A DNA stretch of 35,729 nt from UBA4644 sp900555855 (GCA_052289195.1 DAWAJD010000022.1:1-35729); one strand, 5' to 3'; shown: positions 26,299-35,100, numbered from the stretch's first letter. Translations and numbers: made by a program. The notes: generated by a model not told the origin, from the sequence alone.

Positions 26299-27438
26299 TC
26301 ATTGCTCCTTTTTTTCTTCCGTTCGCTGCTCCGCCTTCTGCTGGGCGGCTTCCTTTTCCTTTTCTGCCTTCTTGCAGAGCTGGTCGATGACGGCCTGCTC
26401 CTCCCGCCGGTGGTTCTTTTCCACGGTCATCAGCGTCATGGCCAGGAAGAAGCACACCAGCACCGCCACCGCCAGAATGATCAGCTTGGCCTCTCTGGTG
26501 CGGGCCAGCAGGACCGCCGTCAGCCCCATGACGGCGCTAAAGGTATAAAGGATCGCCACGCTCTGCTTCTGGTCGAAGCCCAGGTCGATGAGCCGGTGGT
26601 GCACATGGCCCCGGTCTGCCTGCAGGGGGCTCTGGCCGTGGATCACCCGGCGCACGATGGCAAAGGCCGTGTCGAAAATGGGCAGGCCCAGAATGATAAA
26701 GGGCACGGCGAAGGAGATCACCGCGTAAAACTTGAACAGGCCCTGGATCGAGGTCACTGCAAGGATATAGCCCAGAAACATGGAGCCTGTGTCGCCCATG
26801 AAGATCTTGGCCGGATTCATGTTATAGGGCAGAAAGCCGATACAGGCGCCGGCCAGCGCCGCCATCATCAGGGCGATCTGCGCTTCGGAATACATCACTG
26901 CGATGACGAACATGGTGATGGTGGCAATGGCGGAAACGCCGCAGGCCAGCCCGTCCAGCCCGTCGATGAAATTCACCGCGTTGGTGATGCCAACGATCCA
27001 GATCACCGTCACGGGGATGGAAAACACGCCCAGATGCAGATAGCCGCTGGGGGAGAAGGGATTGGTAAAGCGCTCCACCACCACGCCGGAAAGCACGGGG
27101 ATCAGCGCCGCCGCGATCTGCCCGGCGAATTTGATGGAGGGCTTCAGGGAGACCACATCGTCCACCATGCCCAGCGCCACCAAAAGTAGCGCACCCAGCA
27201 GGATCGCCTTCATCTGGGGGCCGAGAGCGCCGAAGCAGAGCGTCCCCACCAGAAATCCGGCAAAGATGGCCAGGCCGCCTGCCCGGGGGATCGGCTCCTT
27301 ATGCATCCTCCGGTTGTCCTTGGGGATGTCTACCGCCTTGATGCGGATGGCCAGCATCTTCACCGCCGGCGTCGTGGCGAAGGCAACGGCCAGGGCCAGC
27401 ACAAAGGAAAACAGGCTGGCCATCGTCAGGTTATCCAT
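26299..27438 (-). CDS. tagO: TagO/WecA-type undecaprenyl-phosphate GlcNAc-1-phosphate transferase
   Basis: 379 residues with about ten membrane segments. Signature motifs are MVDDVVSLKP (Asp-Asp, metal binding), NAVNFIDGLDGLA, FMGDTGSMFLG and HVHHRL, in the normal order. It moves GlcNAc-1-phosphate onto undecaprenyl phosphate, the first step of wall teichoic acid or related polymers. The C-terminus carries an extra charged coiled-coil tail (about 345-379, rich in Lys and Glu). It starts 12 bases after trpS and is followed at once by mnaA, an operon linking protein synthesis and wall synthesis genes by position only. Confidence 0.92.
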   Translation of the reverse strand: MDNLTMASLFSFVLALAVAFATTPAVKMLAIRIKAVDIPKDNRRMHKEPIPRAGGLAIFAGFLVGTLCFGALGPQMKAILLGALLLVALGMVDDVVSLKPSIKFAGQIAAALIPVLSGVVVERFTNPFSPSGYLHLGVFSIPVTVIWIVGITNAVNFIDGLDGLACGVSAIATITMFVIAVMYSEAQIALMMAALAGACIGFLPYNMNPAKIFMGDTGSMFLGYILAVTSIQGLFKFYAVISFAVPFIILGLPIFDTAFAIVRRVIHGQSPLQADRGHVHHRLIDLGFDQKQSVAILYTFSAVMGLTAVLLARTREAKLIILAVAVLVCFFLAMTLMTVEKNHRREEQAVIDQLCKKAEKEKEAAQQKAEQRTEEKKEQ

Positions 27439-27450
27439 GGGCCCCGGCGC

Positions 27451-28476
27451 TCACTTTCCCTGGGGCCGGGGGCGGGCCACAAAGCCCACCTTCTTCTGGA
27501 CCTTGCTCAGCGTCCGCAGGGCATAATGCTCTGCCCGCTCCGCGCCGCGGAGGGCCACCTGCTCCAGATAATCCTTGTTCTTCATCAGATCCTCCACCTG
27601 CTCCCGGAAGGGACGCAGCATCTCAATGACGGCCTCGCCGCAGGCGATCTTGAAATCGCCATAGCCTCTGCCGGCAAACTCAGCCTCTACCTGCTCCGGC
27701 GTTTTCCCGGTGGCCACGGAGTAAATGGTGATCAGGTTGTTGACGCCGGGCTTGTCCTCGCCCCGGCGCACCTCGCCGTAGGAATCCGTCACGGCCCGTT
27801 TGAACTTCCGCAGGATGTCCTCCGGCTTGTCCATCACGAGGATCTTGGCGTTTTCATTGGCGTCGGATTTGCTCATCTTCCGGGTGGGCTCCGCCAGCGA
27901 CATGATCTTTGCTCCAATGGCCGGGATAAAGGGCTCCGGCAGGCGGAAGGTCTCGCCATAGATGCCGTTGAAGCGGCCGGCAATGTCGCGGGCGATCTCT
28001 ACATGCTGCTTCTGGTCCACGCCCACGGGCACCAGATCTGCCTGATACAGCAGGATATCCGCCGCCATCAGGGCGGGGTAGGTAAACAGGCCGGCGTTGA
28101 TATTGTCGGCATTTTTAGCGGATTTGTCCTTAAACTGCGTCATGCGGGAAAGCTCGCCGAACATGGTGTAGCAGTCCAGGATCCAGGCCAGCTCCGCATG
28201 GGCGGGCACATGGCTCTGGATGAAGACCACGCTCTTTTCCGGGTCGATGCCGGCGGCCAGCAGGCTGGCCAGCGCCCGGTAAGTATTTTCCCGCAGCTTG
28301 GCCGGCTCCTGCCGGACGGTGATGGAATGTTCATTGGCCACCATATAAATGCAGTCGTAATCCTCCTGCATGACGGCCCAGTTGCGGATGGCGCCGATAT
28401 AGTTGCCCAGCGTGAACTGATTGCCCGAGGGCTGGATCCCGCTGAGGACGATCTTTTTTCTTTCTGCTTCCGACAT
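27451..28476 (-). CDS. trpS: Tryptophanyl-tRNA synthetase
   Basis: 341 residues, normal length. The class I motifs are seen: the HIGH-equivalent TLGNYIGAIRNW near residue 22 and KMSKSDANENAKI near 200. QADLVPVGVDQKQHVEIARDIAGRFN is the tryptophan-site region of TrpS. The enzyme charges tRNA-Trp. GAAGGAG precedes the ATG. A consensus-like promoter lies 58 bases upstream. I see no T-box leader between promoter and start (only about 58 bases), so it is probably expressed constitutively. Confidence 0.95.
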   Translation of the reverse strand: MSEAERKKIVLSGIQPSGNQFTLGNYIGAIRNWAVMQEDYDCIYMVANEHSITVRQEPAKLRENTYRALASLLAAGIDPEKSVVFIQSHVPAHAELAWILDCYTMFGELSRMTQFKDKSAKNADNINAGLFTYPALMAADILLYQADLVPVGVDQKQHVEIARDIAGRFNGIYGETFRLPEPFIPAIGAKIMSLAEPTRKMSKSDANENAKILVMDKPEDILRKFKRAVTDSYGEVRRGEDKPGVNNLITIYSVATGKTPEQVEAEFAGRGYGDFKIACGEAVIEMLRPFREQVEDLMKNKDYLEQVALRGAERAEHYALRTLSKVQKKVGFVARPRPQGK

Positions 28477-28534
28477 AATCTTTTCGCTCCTTCGATCAAA
28501 GCTGACGCTTTTTTGACAATTACAGTTATGTTAT

Positions 28535-28563
28535 AGTATATCACGCTTTTCCGCTCAGGGCAA
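28535..28563 (-). promoter_or_regulatory. Promoter of trpS operon
   Basis: On the minus strand TTGCCC (28558-28563), 17-base spacer, TATACT (28535-28540), preceding trpS and the downstream tagO-mnaA genes. Confidence 0.7.
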
Positions 28564-28620
28564 CCTCCTCTTTCTGAAATCCTGGCCTAAGAAAACGCCG
28601 TCGTTTTTTGGCGGAATGGA

Positions 28621-28649
28621 TTGCATTGCGCCGAAGGCTGTTGTATAAT
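28621..28649 (+). promoter_or_regulatory. Promoter of SpoIID-like gene
   Basis: TTGCAT (28621-28626), 17-base spacer, TATAAT (28644-28649), 47 bases before the ATG. A vegetative-type promoter before a SpoIID-domain gene suggests a general cell-wall role rather than a purely sporulation one. Confidence 0.72.
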
Positions 28650-28696
28650 GTATTTATATGTAACCATTTGCTCCCGACCGCGGAATGAGGTGCTCC

Positions 28697-30424
28697 ATGA
28701 AGAAATTTTTTGCTTGTCTGCTGCTGTTTTGCCTGGCGCTTTCCCTGTGCTGCGTCCCGGCCTACGGCGATTTTGATTTTCCGTTTTTTGGAGATCCGGA
28801 AACGGGCTCCGGCACGAAGACCGGCGCCGCAGACGGCCTTTACGACCCCACGGTGAAGATCGGCCTGTATTACGACAGCAACGCTCTGGCAGCCGCCAAT
28901 CTGCAGAATGTCTCCGGCACGGGGACCGGCTATGCCCTGGGCTATTACGACGACAGCCGCAGCTTTGTGGAGACCTTCCGGGTGGAGGACGAGAACCAGA
29001 TCACCGTTTTGAAAAATGACAATCTGTGGCTCTCCGGCAGCGCCTATTCCGATACGGAGCTGCCCATGGCCAAGGCCGTGGGGGCGCACTGCCTGCAGGT
29101 GGATGCGTTTTACACGCTGGACGAAGCGCTGGAAGTCATCGACGCCTTCGCCCGGGCCGGCTACGACGCCTATCCCTGCGCCGTCTCCCGGGGCTTCCGG
29201 GTGCGGCTGGGGCAATATACCTCCGCGGAGCAGGCAAAGGATCAGCTGGACGCCGCCGAAGCCGCGGCGGGCTATCCGCTGGTCTATCGCGGCCCCAGCA
29301 GCACCGGCTATACCGTGGTGATCACCGGGACGGATCAGATCCTCTACCAGCTGGACCTGCTGGGCGAGCATCCTCTGGGCATCCGGCCCCTCAGCGAGAA
29401 AACCTGGTTCAAAAATCAGACCTACTACGGCGGCTTTGAATACAACCGCGTCAGCGGCGGCGATCTGAATGTGATCAATGTGGTGGGCATGACGGATTAT
29501 ATCAAGGGCGTGGTGCCCTATGAGGTCAACGCCGCCTGGCCGGCGGAGGCCATCAAGGTCCAGGCGCTCTGCGCCAAGTGCTACACCCTCAACACTCTGG
29601 GCAAGCACCGCTCCAAGGGCTTTGACCTTTGCAACACCACCGACTGCCAGGTCTATTACGGCACCCGGAAGGCCACCGACGCCTCCGACGCGGCGGTGGA
29701 AGCCGTCAACGGACTGTATGTGCTCTACGAGGGAAAGGTCTGCCAGACCTATTATCACGCCACCTCCGGCGGCTATACCGAGGATGTGGAGAATATCTGG
29801 AACTCCGCCATTCCCTATCTTCGCGCGGTGGAGGACACCTATCTGGAGGTCTTCTCCCCTTACAGCAACACCGTAACGCTGGACGATGTGACCCGCGTCC
29901 TGCAGAATAAGGGCCTGATCCGCTCCAACCAGAGGGTAAAGGATTTTTACGGCACCTATACCAAGGTGGGCAACTGCGTGGGCATCACCTTCCTGCTTTC
30001 TGACGGAACGGTCTATGAAGCCAAAAAGGACAAGGCCCGCACCGTCCTCAACAGCAGCGCCGGCGGCATCACTGTCAGCAGCCACCGCTTTACCATCACC
30101 GGCGGCAGCGGTGGGGCCACCGTCAGCGTCAACGGCGCTTCCGTCTCCACCGGGAGCCTTTGGGCTGTAGGAGGCAGCGAGCAGGCCTCCTCCGTCAGCG
30201 TAAGCAGCGCCTATGCCATTACCGGCAGCGGCCTGCAGCAGGTGGAGACGCAGCAGCAGGCAGACACCAGCGGCGTTTATGTGATCGCCGGCACCGGCAT
30301 GGGCCACAACATCGGCATGAGCCAGTGGGGCGCCTATGCCATGGCGCAGAAGGGCTTTACCGCGGAGGAGATCATCCGCTTTTACTATACCGGCGTGACG
30401 GTAGACTATTACGATCCGAATTGA
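28697..30424 (+). CDS. Secreted SpoIID/LytB-domain protein with SPOR-like repeat
   Basis: 575 residues from the ATG at 28697 (GAGGTG upstream). A signal peptide (about 1-24, FACLLLFCLALSLCCVPAYG) is followed by a YYDDSRSFVETFRV segment, a SPOR-like domain (about 127-200, LQVDAFYTLDEALEVIDAFARAGYDAYPCAVSRGFRVRLGQY) and a SpoIID/LytB domain (about 245-575) with GMTDYIKGVVPYEV, WPAEAIKVQALCAK, TYYHATSGGYTEDVENIW and the final GHNIGMSQWGAYAMAQKGFTAEEIIRFYY. SpoIID-type proteins cleave or bind denuded peptidoglycan strands. Lone SpoIID proteins with SPOR domains act at the septum or engulfing membrane. The promoter is vegetative-like. Confidence 0.86.
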   Translation: MKKFFACLLLFCLALSLCCVPAYGDFDFPFFGDPETGSGTKTGAADGLYDPTVKIGLYYDSNALAAANLQNVSGTGTGYALGYYDDSRSFVETFRVEDENQITVLKNDNLWLSGSAYSDTELPMAKAVGAHCLQVDAFYTLDEALEVIDAFARAGYDAYPCAVSRGFRVRLGQYTSAEQAKDQLDAAEAAAGYPLVYRGPSSTGYTVVITGTDQILYQLDLLGEHPLGIRPLSEKTWFKNQTYYGGFEYNRVSGGDLNVINVVGMTDYIKGVVPYEVNAAWPAEAIKVQALCAKCYTLNTLGKHRSKGFDLCNTTDCQVYYGTRKATDASDAAVEAVNGLYVLYEGKVCQTYYHATSGGYTEDVENIWNSAIPYLRAVEDTYLEVFSPYSNTVTLDDVTRVLQNKGLIRSNQRVKDFYGTYTKVGNCVGITFLLSDGTVYEAKKDKARTVLNSSAGGITVSSHRFTITGGSGGATVSVNGASVSTGSLWAVGGSEQASSVSVSSAYAITGSGLQQVETQQQADTSGVYVIAGTGMGHNIGMSQWGAYAMAQKGFTAEEIIRFYYTGVTVDYYDPN

Positions 30425-30436
30425 GGGTTTCTGGCT

Positions 30437-31513
30437 TTGAAAAAATCTGATTTTTACTACGACCTGCCGGAGGAGCTCATTGCGCAGACTCCGCTGGCCC
30501 AGCGGGACCATTCCCGCCTGATGCTTCTGGACCGGAAGACCGGCCGCATGGAGCACAAGCATTTTTATGATGTGATCGATCAGCTGTCGCCCGGCGACTG
30601 TCTGGTGATCAACGACACCCGGGTCCTCCCCGCCCGGCTCTACGGCCACAAGACCGGCACAGGCTCTGCGCCGGTGGAGGTGCTGCTGCTGGAGCAGACG
30701 GAGGGCGATCTTTGGGACTGCATCGTCTATCCCGGCCGCCGTCTGCGGGAGGGCGCGGAGATCGTCTTCGGCGACGGCAGCCTGCAGGCCGTGGTGGAGC
30801 AGGTCAAGCCCGACGGCAACCGGCTCATCCGCTTCCGCTATCAGGGCATTTTTCTGGAAATTCTGGAGCGGCTGGGCACTATGCCCCTGCCGCCCTATAT
30901 CAAGGCCCGGCTGGAGGATCAGGAGCGGTATCAGACCGTTTATTCCAAAAACAACGGCTCTGCCGCCGCCCCCACCGCCGGCCTGCACTTTACGCCGGAG
31001 CTGCTGGAGTCCATTCAGCGCAAGGGGGTGGACATCGTCCGCATCACCCTGCATGTGGGGCTGGGCACCTTCCGCCCGGTGAAGGAGGACGAGATCACCG
31101 ACCATGTGATGCATACGGAGCGGTATCAGGTCTCGGAGGACGCCGCGGCGCGGATCAATGCGGCCCGGGCCCGGGGCGGCCGGGTCATCTGCGTGGGCAC
31201 CACCTCCTGCCGCACCATCGAGACGGTCACCGACGAAGCCCATATCACCCATCCGGGCTCCGGCGCCACCGATATTTTTATCTACCCGGGCTATACCTTC
31301 CGGGGCATGGACGGACTGATCACCAATTTTCACCTGCCGGAGAGCACGCTGATCATGCTGGTCTCCGCCTTCAGCACCCGGGAGATCGTCCTGCGGGCCT
31401 ATGAGGAGGCCGTAAAACAGCGCTACCGCTTTTTTTCCTTTGGCGATGCCATGTTCCTTGGCGATCTGAAGAGCGGAGCTGCAGATGAGAGAAAGGCGGA
31501 GCTTTCACGATGA
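30437..31513 (+). CDS. queA: S-adenosylmethionine:tRNA ribosyltransferase-isomerase
   Basis: 358 residues from a TTG at 30437 (MKKSDFYYDLPEELIAQTPLAQRDHSRL). Family motifs include VINDTRVLPARLYG, NGSAAAPTAGLHFTPELL, VGLGTFRPV, TTSCRTIE and TNFHLPESTLIMLVSAF. QueA transfers and isomerises the ribosyl part of S-adenosylmethionine onto preQ1 in tRNA, the penultimate step of queuosine synthesis. It follows the SpoIID-like gene by 12 bases and overlaps trmB by four bases (ATGA), so tRNA modification genes are co-expressed. Normal length, no damage seen. Confidence 0.94.
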   Translation: MKKSDFYYDLPEELIAQTPLAQRDHSRLMLLDRKTGRMEHKHFYDVIDQLSPGDCLVINDTRVLPARLYGHKTGTGSAPVEVLLLEQTEGDLWDCIVYPGRRLREGAEIVFGDGSLQAVVEQVKPDGNRLIRFRYQGIFLEILERLGTMPLPPYIKARLEDQERYQTVYSKNNGSAAAPTAGLHFTPELLESIQRKGVDIVRITLHVGLGTFRPVKEDEITDHVMHTERYQVSEDAAARINAARARGGRVICVGTTSCRTIETVTDEAHITHPGSGATDIFIYPGYTFRGMDGLITNFHLPESTLIMLVSAFSTREIVLRAYEEAVKQRYRFFSFGDAMFLGDLKSGAADERKAELSR

Positions 31514-32241
31514 GGATGCGGAAGAAGAAAAATCTGGACCGGCGGATGGACGCCTGCGGCGAGCTGCTGATCGTCCAGCCGGAAGCCCTGAAGGGCCGCT
31601 GGCGGCAGAGCTTCGGCGCCGGGCCGGAGACGGTCCTGAATCTGGAGATCGGCTGCGGCAAGGGCAGCTTCGTCACGGAAATGGCACGGCAGAACCCGGA
31701 GCAGCTGTTTCTGGCGGTGGAGCGGGTGGAGAGCGTTTTGCTCATGGCAATGGAGAAGGTCCGGGAGGCGGGTCTGCACAATGTGCGGTTCCTTTCCGCC
31801 GACGCGGCGCAGCTGGGCCAGGTCTTCGCCGAAAACGAGGTCAGCCGGATTTATCTGAACTTCTCCGACCCCTGGCCCCCCAAGCGGCAGCACAAGCGCC
31901 GGCTGACCCACCCGGTGTTTCTGGCAGTGTACGATCATTTTCTGGCTCCTTACGGTGAGATCTGCTTTAAGAGCGACAACCGCCGGCTGTTTGAGGATTC
32001 CGTCTGCTATTTCAGCCAGTATGGCTTCGGCCTGTTTGATGTGACCTTTGACCTGCACCAGACCGACACGCCCAATGTCATGACGGAATACGAGCGCAAT
32101 TTTTCTGAAAAGGGCTTCCCCATTTACCGGCTCGTGGCCCGGCGGATGCTGCCCGGCGTCTTGCCCACGGATATGCGTCCCAAGGATCAGCCCGGCTCCG
32201 CCGAAGCAGACGCGCCCGGCGAGCCCGCGGAAAACGCCTGA
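31510..32241 (+). CDS. trmB: tRNA (guanine46-N7)-methyltransferase
   Basis: 243 residues. The methyltransferase motifs are VLNLEIGCGKGSFVTEMARQNPEQLFLAVERVE (SAM site), LHNVRFLSADAAQL, and the TrmB signature YLNFSDPWPPKRQHKRRLTHPVF. The enzyme forms m7G46 in the tRNA variable loop. Its start overlaps the end of queA (ATGA). The C-terminal 30 residues (LGVLPTDMRPKD and an acidic Ala/Glu tail) go beyond the usual end. A 67-base gap separates it from the ABC ATPase gene. Confidence 0.93.
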   Translation: MRMRKKKNLDRRMDACGELLIVQPEALKGRWRQSFGAGPETVLNLEIGCGKGSFVTEMARQNPEQLFLAVERVESVLLMAMEKVREAGLHNVRFLSADAAQLGQVFAENEVSRIYLNFSDPWPPKRQHKRRLTHPVFLAVYDHFLAPYGEICFKSDNRRLFEDSVCYFSQYGFGLFDVTFDLHQTDTPNVMTEYERNFSEKGFPIYRLVARRMLPGVLPTDMRPKDQPGSAEADAPGEPAENA

Positions 32242-32308
32242 CCGCCGCATATTTTTCCGCGGCCCGGCAAAAATAGCCGTTAGAACCAAACGGAAAGAGG
32301 GCGGGACG

Positions 32309-33007
32309 ATGGTGCAGCTGGAACAGATCTGCAAGCGTTATGGCAAGGGCAGCTGCTGCGTAGACGCCCTGCGGGAGGTCTCCCTCCGGGTGGACGCCGG
32401 CGAGTTCGTCTCCATCATCGGGCCCTCCGGCTCTGGCAAGACCACGCTGATGAACATTCTGGGCTGTCTGGACCGGCCCACCTCCGGCCGCTATTTTCTG
32501 GCGGGCCAGCCGGTGGAGCGGCTCCAGGGCCGGGAAGCCGACCGGAAGCGGGCCCGGCAGATCGGCTTTATCTTCCAGAGCTTCCAGCTGATCCCCACCA
32601 TGACCGCGCTGGAAAATGTGGAGCTTCCCCTGATCCTGCAGGGGCAGGACCGGCTCTCCCGCCGCAAAACGGCGCTGCAGGCGCTGGAACAGGTCGGCCT
32701 TGCCCAGCGGAAAGACCACCGCCCGGCGCAGCTTTCCGGCGGCCAGCAGCAGCGCATCGCCATCGCCCGGGTGCTGGCCGCAAGGCCACCGCTGGTTTTG
32801 GCAGACGAGCCCACCGGCAATCTGGACCGGGAGACCGGCCTTGGCATCCTCCGCCTGCTGGAAAAGCTCCAATACGGCGGGAGCACCGTTATCATGATCA
32901 CCCACGACCGGGAGATCGCCGCCCGCGCGCCCCGGATCCTTCGGATGGAGGCCGGCCGGCTTTTTCCCGCGGAAACATCCTTATTAGAAGGAGAACAGAT
33001 ACGATGA
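32309..33007 (+). CDS. ABC transporter ATP-binding protein (LolD/MacB type), without adjacent permease
   Basis: 232 residues with Walker A GPSGSGKTT, Q-loop FIFQSFQLIP, signature LSGGQQQR, Walker B VLADEPTGNLD and the His-loop MITHDRE, all typical of the MacB/LolD/FtsE class that drives lipoprotein or antimicrobial-peptide export permeases. No permease gene is adjacent on either side; the next gene is a dCMP deaminase whose start overlaps by four bases. The partner must be elsewhere or lost. A weak upstream GAAAGAGGG site and the 67-base gap leave the question of its own promoter open. Confidence 0.85.
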   Translation: MVQLEQICKRYGKGSCCVDALREVSLRVDAGEFVSIIGPSGSGKTTLMNILGCLDRPTSGRYFLAGQPVERLQGREADRKRARQIGFIFQSFQLIPTMTALENVELPLILQGQDRLSRRKTALQALEQVGLAQRKDHRPAQLSGGQQQRIAIARVLAARPPLVLADEPTGNLDRETGLGILRLLEKLQYGGSTVIMITHDREIAARAPRILRMEAGRLFPAETSLLEGEQIR

Positions 33008-33504
33008 AACGACAGGACAAGACCAATTATTATCTGGACATCGCCCAGACCGTTTTGGAGCGGGGCACCTGCCTGCGGCGCAATGTGGGGGCGATCCTGG
33101 TAAAAAACGATGTGATCATCTCCACCGGCTACGCCGGCGCGCCCCGCGGACGGGCCAACTGCAGCGACCTTGGCGCCTGCCGCCGGGAGCAGCTGGGCAT
33201 CCCCCGGGGCCAGCGCTATGAGCTTTGCCGCAGCGTCCATGCGGAGCAGAACTGCATCATCGCCGCTTCCCGGGAGGAGATGCTGGGCAGCACCCTCTAT
33301 CTGGCCATGCTGGACAACGCCACCGGCCAGCTGGTACATAACGCAAGCCCCTGCAATATGTGCCGCCGAATGATCATCAACGCCGGCATTCAGACCGTGG
33401 TGGTCCGCAATACAACGACAGAATATACGGTTTTTGATGTGCAGAAGGATTTCGTGGAGCAGGACGACACGCTGCCAGAGGAGCTTCTGCCGAACACCTA
33501 TTAA
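33004..33504 (+). CDS. dCMP deaminase family protein
   Basis: 166 residues. Zinc and catalytic motifs SVHAEQNCI (His and Glu) and SPCNMCRRM (PCxxC) are complete; the long loop GACRREQLGIPRGQRYELC and the GYAGAPRGRANCSD segment match ComEB-type deoxycytidylate deaminases. It converts dCMP to dUMP for thymidylate synthesis. Its start overlaps the ABC ATPase stop (ATGA) with an AAGGAG site inside that gene, an odd pairing of functions. A strong terminator follows 34 bases after the stop. Confidence 0.9.
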   Translation: MKRQDKTNYYLDIAQTVLERGTCLRRNVGAILVKNDVIISTGYAGAPRGRANCSDLGACRREQLGIPRGQRYELCRSVHAEQNCIIAASREEMLGSTLYLAMLDNATGQLVHNASPCNMCRRMIINAGIQTVVVRNTTTEYTVFDVQKDFVEQDDTLPEELLPNTY

Positions 33505-33538
33505 ATAAACTAAATAAGCGCACCTTTCTATTCCTTCC

Positions 33539-33572
33539 GCTCCGTCCGGCTGCTGCTGGACGGAGCTTTTTT
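33539..33572 (+). terminator. Strong terminator after dCMP deaminase
   Basis: GCTCCGTCC and GGACGGAGC form a perfect 9-bp stem with a GGCTGCTGCT loop and six Ts, ending the SpoIID-queA-trmB-ABC-deaminase transcript. Confidence 0.92.
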
Positions 33573-33903
33573 GTGCCGCGCGCCGGGCCGCCGGGCTACG
33601 GCGGGGCCTGTCGTTTTGCACAATGGCTTCTCTTTTTTATTTACAGCATTTCCCATCGTTTCCGGAAGATTTTTTCTCTTTTTTTGCCTCGGAAAGCGGC
33701 GGGACCGGCCGGTTTTTCAGGCTGACTGCGCTCTTTTTGCATTGAAACGCTGTCCTGTTTCCGGAAAAATCCTCCGACAAAACCTTTCGTCAAAATGCCG
33801 AAAATGGCGGTTTTCCTCGCATTTTTGCACAAAATTTCCGCTTTTATTCTGTGCAGTTTGTCTGAACTTGGTCTTTCCCGTCGGTTTTGCTGAACGGTTT
33901 TCC
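33573..33903. other. AT-rich intergenic stretch with no convincing gene
   Basis: About 330 bases rich in poly-T and Ala/Phe-type codons. An 89-residue minus-strand ORF crosses it but has no ribosome site and an unlikely composition. I see no RNA gene signature. The end near 33900 merges into the promoter of the next gene. Confidence 0.6.
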
Positions 33904-33931
33904 TTGACATTTCCCGGATTTATGATATGAT
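33904..33931 (+). promoter_or_regulatory. Promoter of SleB-type hydrolase
   Basis: TTGACA (33904-33909), 16-base spacer, TATGAT (33926-33931), 73 bases before the TTG start. GTTACAA repeats lie just downstream of the -10 box. Confidence 0.75.
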
Positions 33932-33938
33932 GGGCACT

Positions 33939-33974
33939 GTTACAAACCGGTTACAACAAAAACGAAATTGTAAC
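33939..33974. promoter_or_regulatory. GTTACAA repeats, candidate operator
   Basis: GTTACAA at 33939-33945 and 33950-33956, with the inverted copy TTGTAAC at 33968-33974. The first two are 11 bases apart (one helical turn), and the second and third form a dyad. The block starts about eight bases after the -10 box, a place where a bound repressor would stop transcription. Confidence 0.55.
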
Positions 33975-34003
33975 ATCTACCCGAATGTAAGGATGTGATC
34001 TGT

Positions 34004-35050
34004 TTGCGAAAATACAAACGCGTGCTGGCGCTGCTGCTGTGCGCGGCGATGGCAGGTGCTCCCTGCACCGCCCTTGCCGCCGGAGCCGGTGCCCAGCCCG
34101 AGGAGCCTGCATCTCCGGAAGACAGCTTTGAAGCGCTGTTTGACGGCGATGCCCAGCTCACCGAACCGCTTCTCCCGATGGAGGATCCGGCGGTAGAAGC
34201 CACACCCCCGGCCTTCACGGAGAGCACTGCTGCGGAAGCTCCGGAAACGGATGTGCCCGCCGCGGAACCGGAGGACGCGCTGGAGCTGCCCCACGAAAAT
34301 GCTGTGTGGATCAACTACAACGGCCAGCTGCTGGAGCTGGAGACCTTTGCCATTGCCATCTCCGGCACCACCTATGTCCCTGTCCGAGACTTCTTTGAGG
34401 CCCTTGGCTGCACGGTGGAATGGAACAGCGGGAAGCAGACCGTTACCGTCACCCGCAGCACGGAGCTGGAAGCCGTCTTCACCCTGAACAGCCGTCTGGC
34501 CCGCGCCAATCTGCGCTGCTGGTATATGGATCAGCCCTGTATCCTTCTGGATGGCTCCGCCATGGTGCCCGTCCGGGCCGCGGCAAAGATCTTCAACGCA
34601 GAAGTGGTCTGGGACGGCGAGAATCAGGCCGTTCATCTGACGGGCAGCGGCGTTTTGGAAAGCGGCCTCACCTACTACGACGATGAGACGGATTCGCTTC
34701 TCTGGCTGGCCCGGATCATTTACCATGAATCCGGCAATCAGCCGCTGGACGGCAAGGTGGCCGTGGGCAATGTGGTCATGAACCGCGTGAACAACCCCAT
34801 CTTCCCCGATACGGTCTATGATGTGCTTTACGACAACCGCACCGGCGTTCAGTTTTTGAAGCAGTCCAACACCAAGATCTTCAAGGAACCCAACGAGGAG
34901 AGCTGGCTGGCTGCAAAGCTGGTGATGGAGGGCTATGTCACCGCGCCGGGCTGTCTCTATTTTGCCAGCGTCCGCCTGATCAAGACCTGCTGGGCCGCCA
35001 AAAACCGCACCTATTATGCCAGCATCGGCGCACACGCCTTCTGGCAGTGA
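34004..35050 (+). CDS. Secreted SleB-type cell-wall hydrolase with copper-amine-oxidase-like domain
   Basis: 348 residues from the TTG at 34004, chosen for the spacing to AAGGATGTGATC; a GTG at 33995 is too close. A signal peptide (about 1-27, VLALLLCAAMAGAPCTALAAG) is followed by a Pro/Glu-rich linker, a copper-amine-oxidase N-terminal-like stalk domain (about 103-215, VWINYNGQLLELETFAIAISGTTYVPVRDFFEALGCTVEWN) and a C-terminal SleB/hydrolase domain (about 230-348, LLWLARIIYHESGNQPLDGKVAVGNVVMNRV with a catalytic Glu). SleB-family lytic transglycosylases cut peptidoglycan, classically spore cortex. A secreted role in sporulation or germination is likely. Confidence 0.85.
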   Translation: MRKYKRVLALLLCAAMAGAPCTALAAGAGAQPEEPASPEDSFEALFDGDAQLTEPLLPMEDPAVEATPPAFTESTAAEAPETDVPAAEPEDALELPHENAVWINYNGQLLELETFAIAISGTTYVPVRDFFEALGCTVEWNSGKQTVTVTRSTELEAVFTLNSRLARANLRCWYMDQPCILLDGSAMVPVRAAAKIFNAEVVWDGENQAVHLTGSGVLESGLTYYDDETDSLLWLARIIYHESGNQPLDGKVAVGNVVMNRVNNPIFPDTVYDVLYDNRTGVQFLKQSNTKIFKEPNEESWLAAKLVMEGYVTAPGCLYFASVRLIKTCWAAKNRTYYASIGAHAFWQ

Positions 35051-35071
35051 TCTGTAACCGGAGTTTTCCTT

Positions 35072-35100
35072 CCCGCCGCTGCAACGCGGCGGGATTTTTT
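35072..35100 (+). terminator. Terminator after SleB-type hydrolase
   Basis: CCCGCCGC and GCGGCGGG form an 8-bp stem around TGCAAC, followed by A and six Ts. Confidence 0.92.

Noticed and set aside
28541..31333. A 930-residue minus-strand open frame
   Set aside because: It lies antisense to the SpoIID-like and queA genes, which have clear family motifs and ribosome sites. GC-rich DNA keeps the opposite frame open.
33641..33910. An 89-residue minus-strand ORF in the intergenic region
   Set aside because: It has no ribosome site and its composition (Arg/Lys/Phe from poly-T) is that of non-coding AT-rich DNA.
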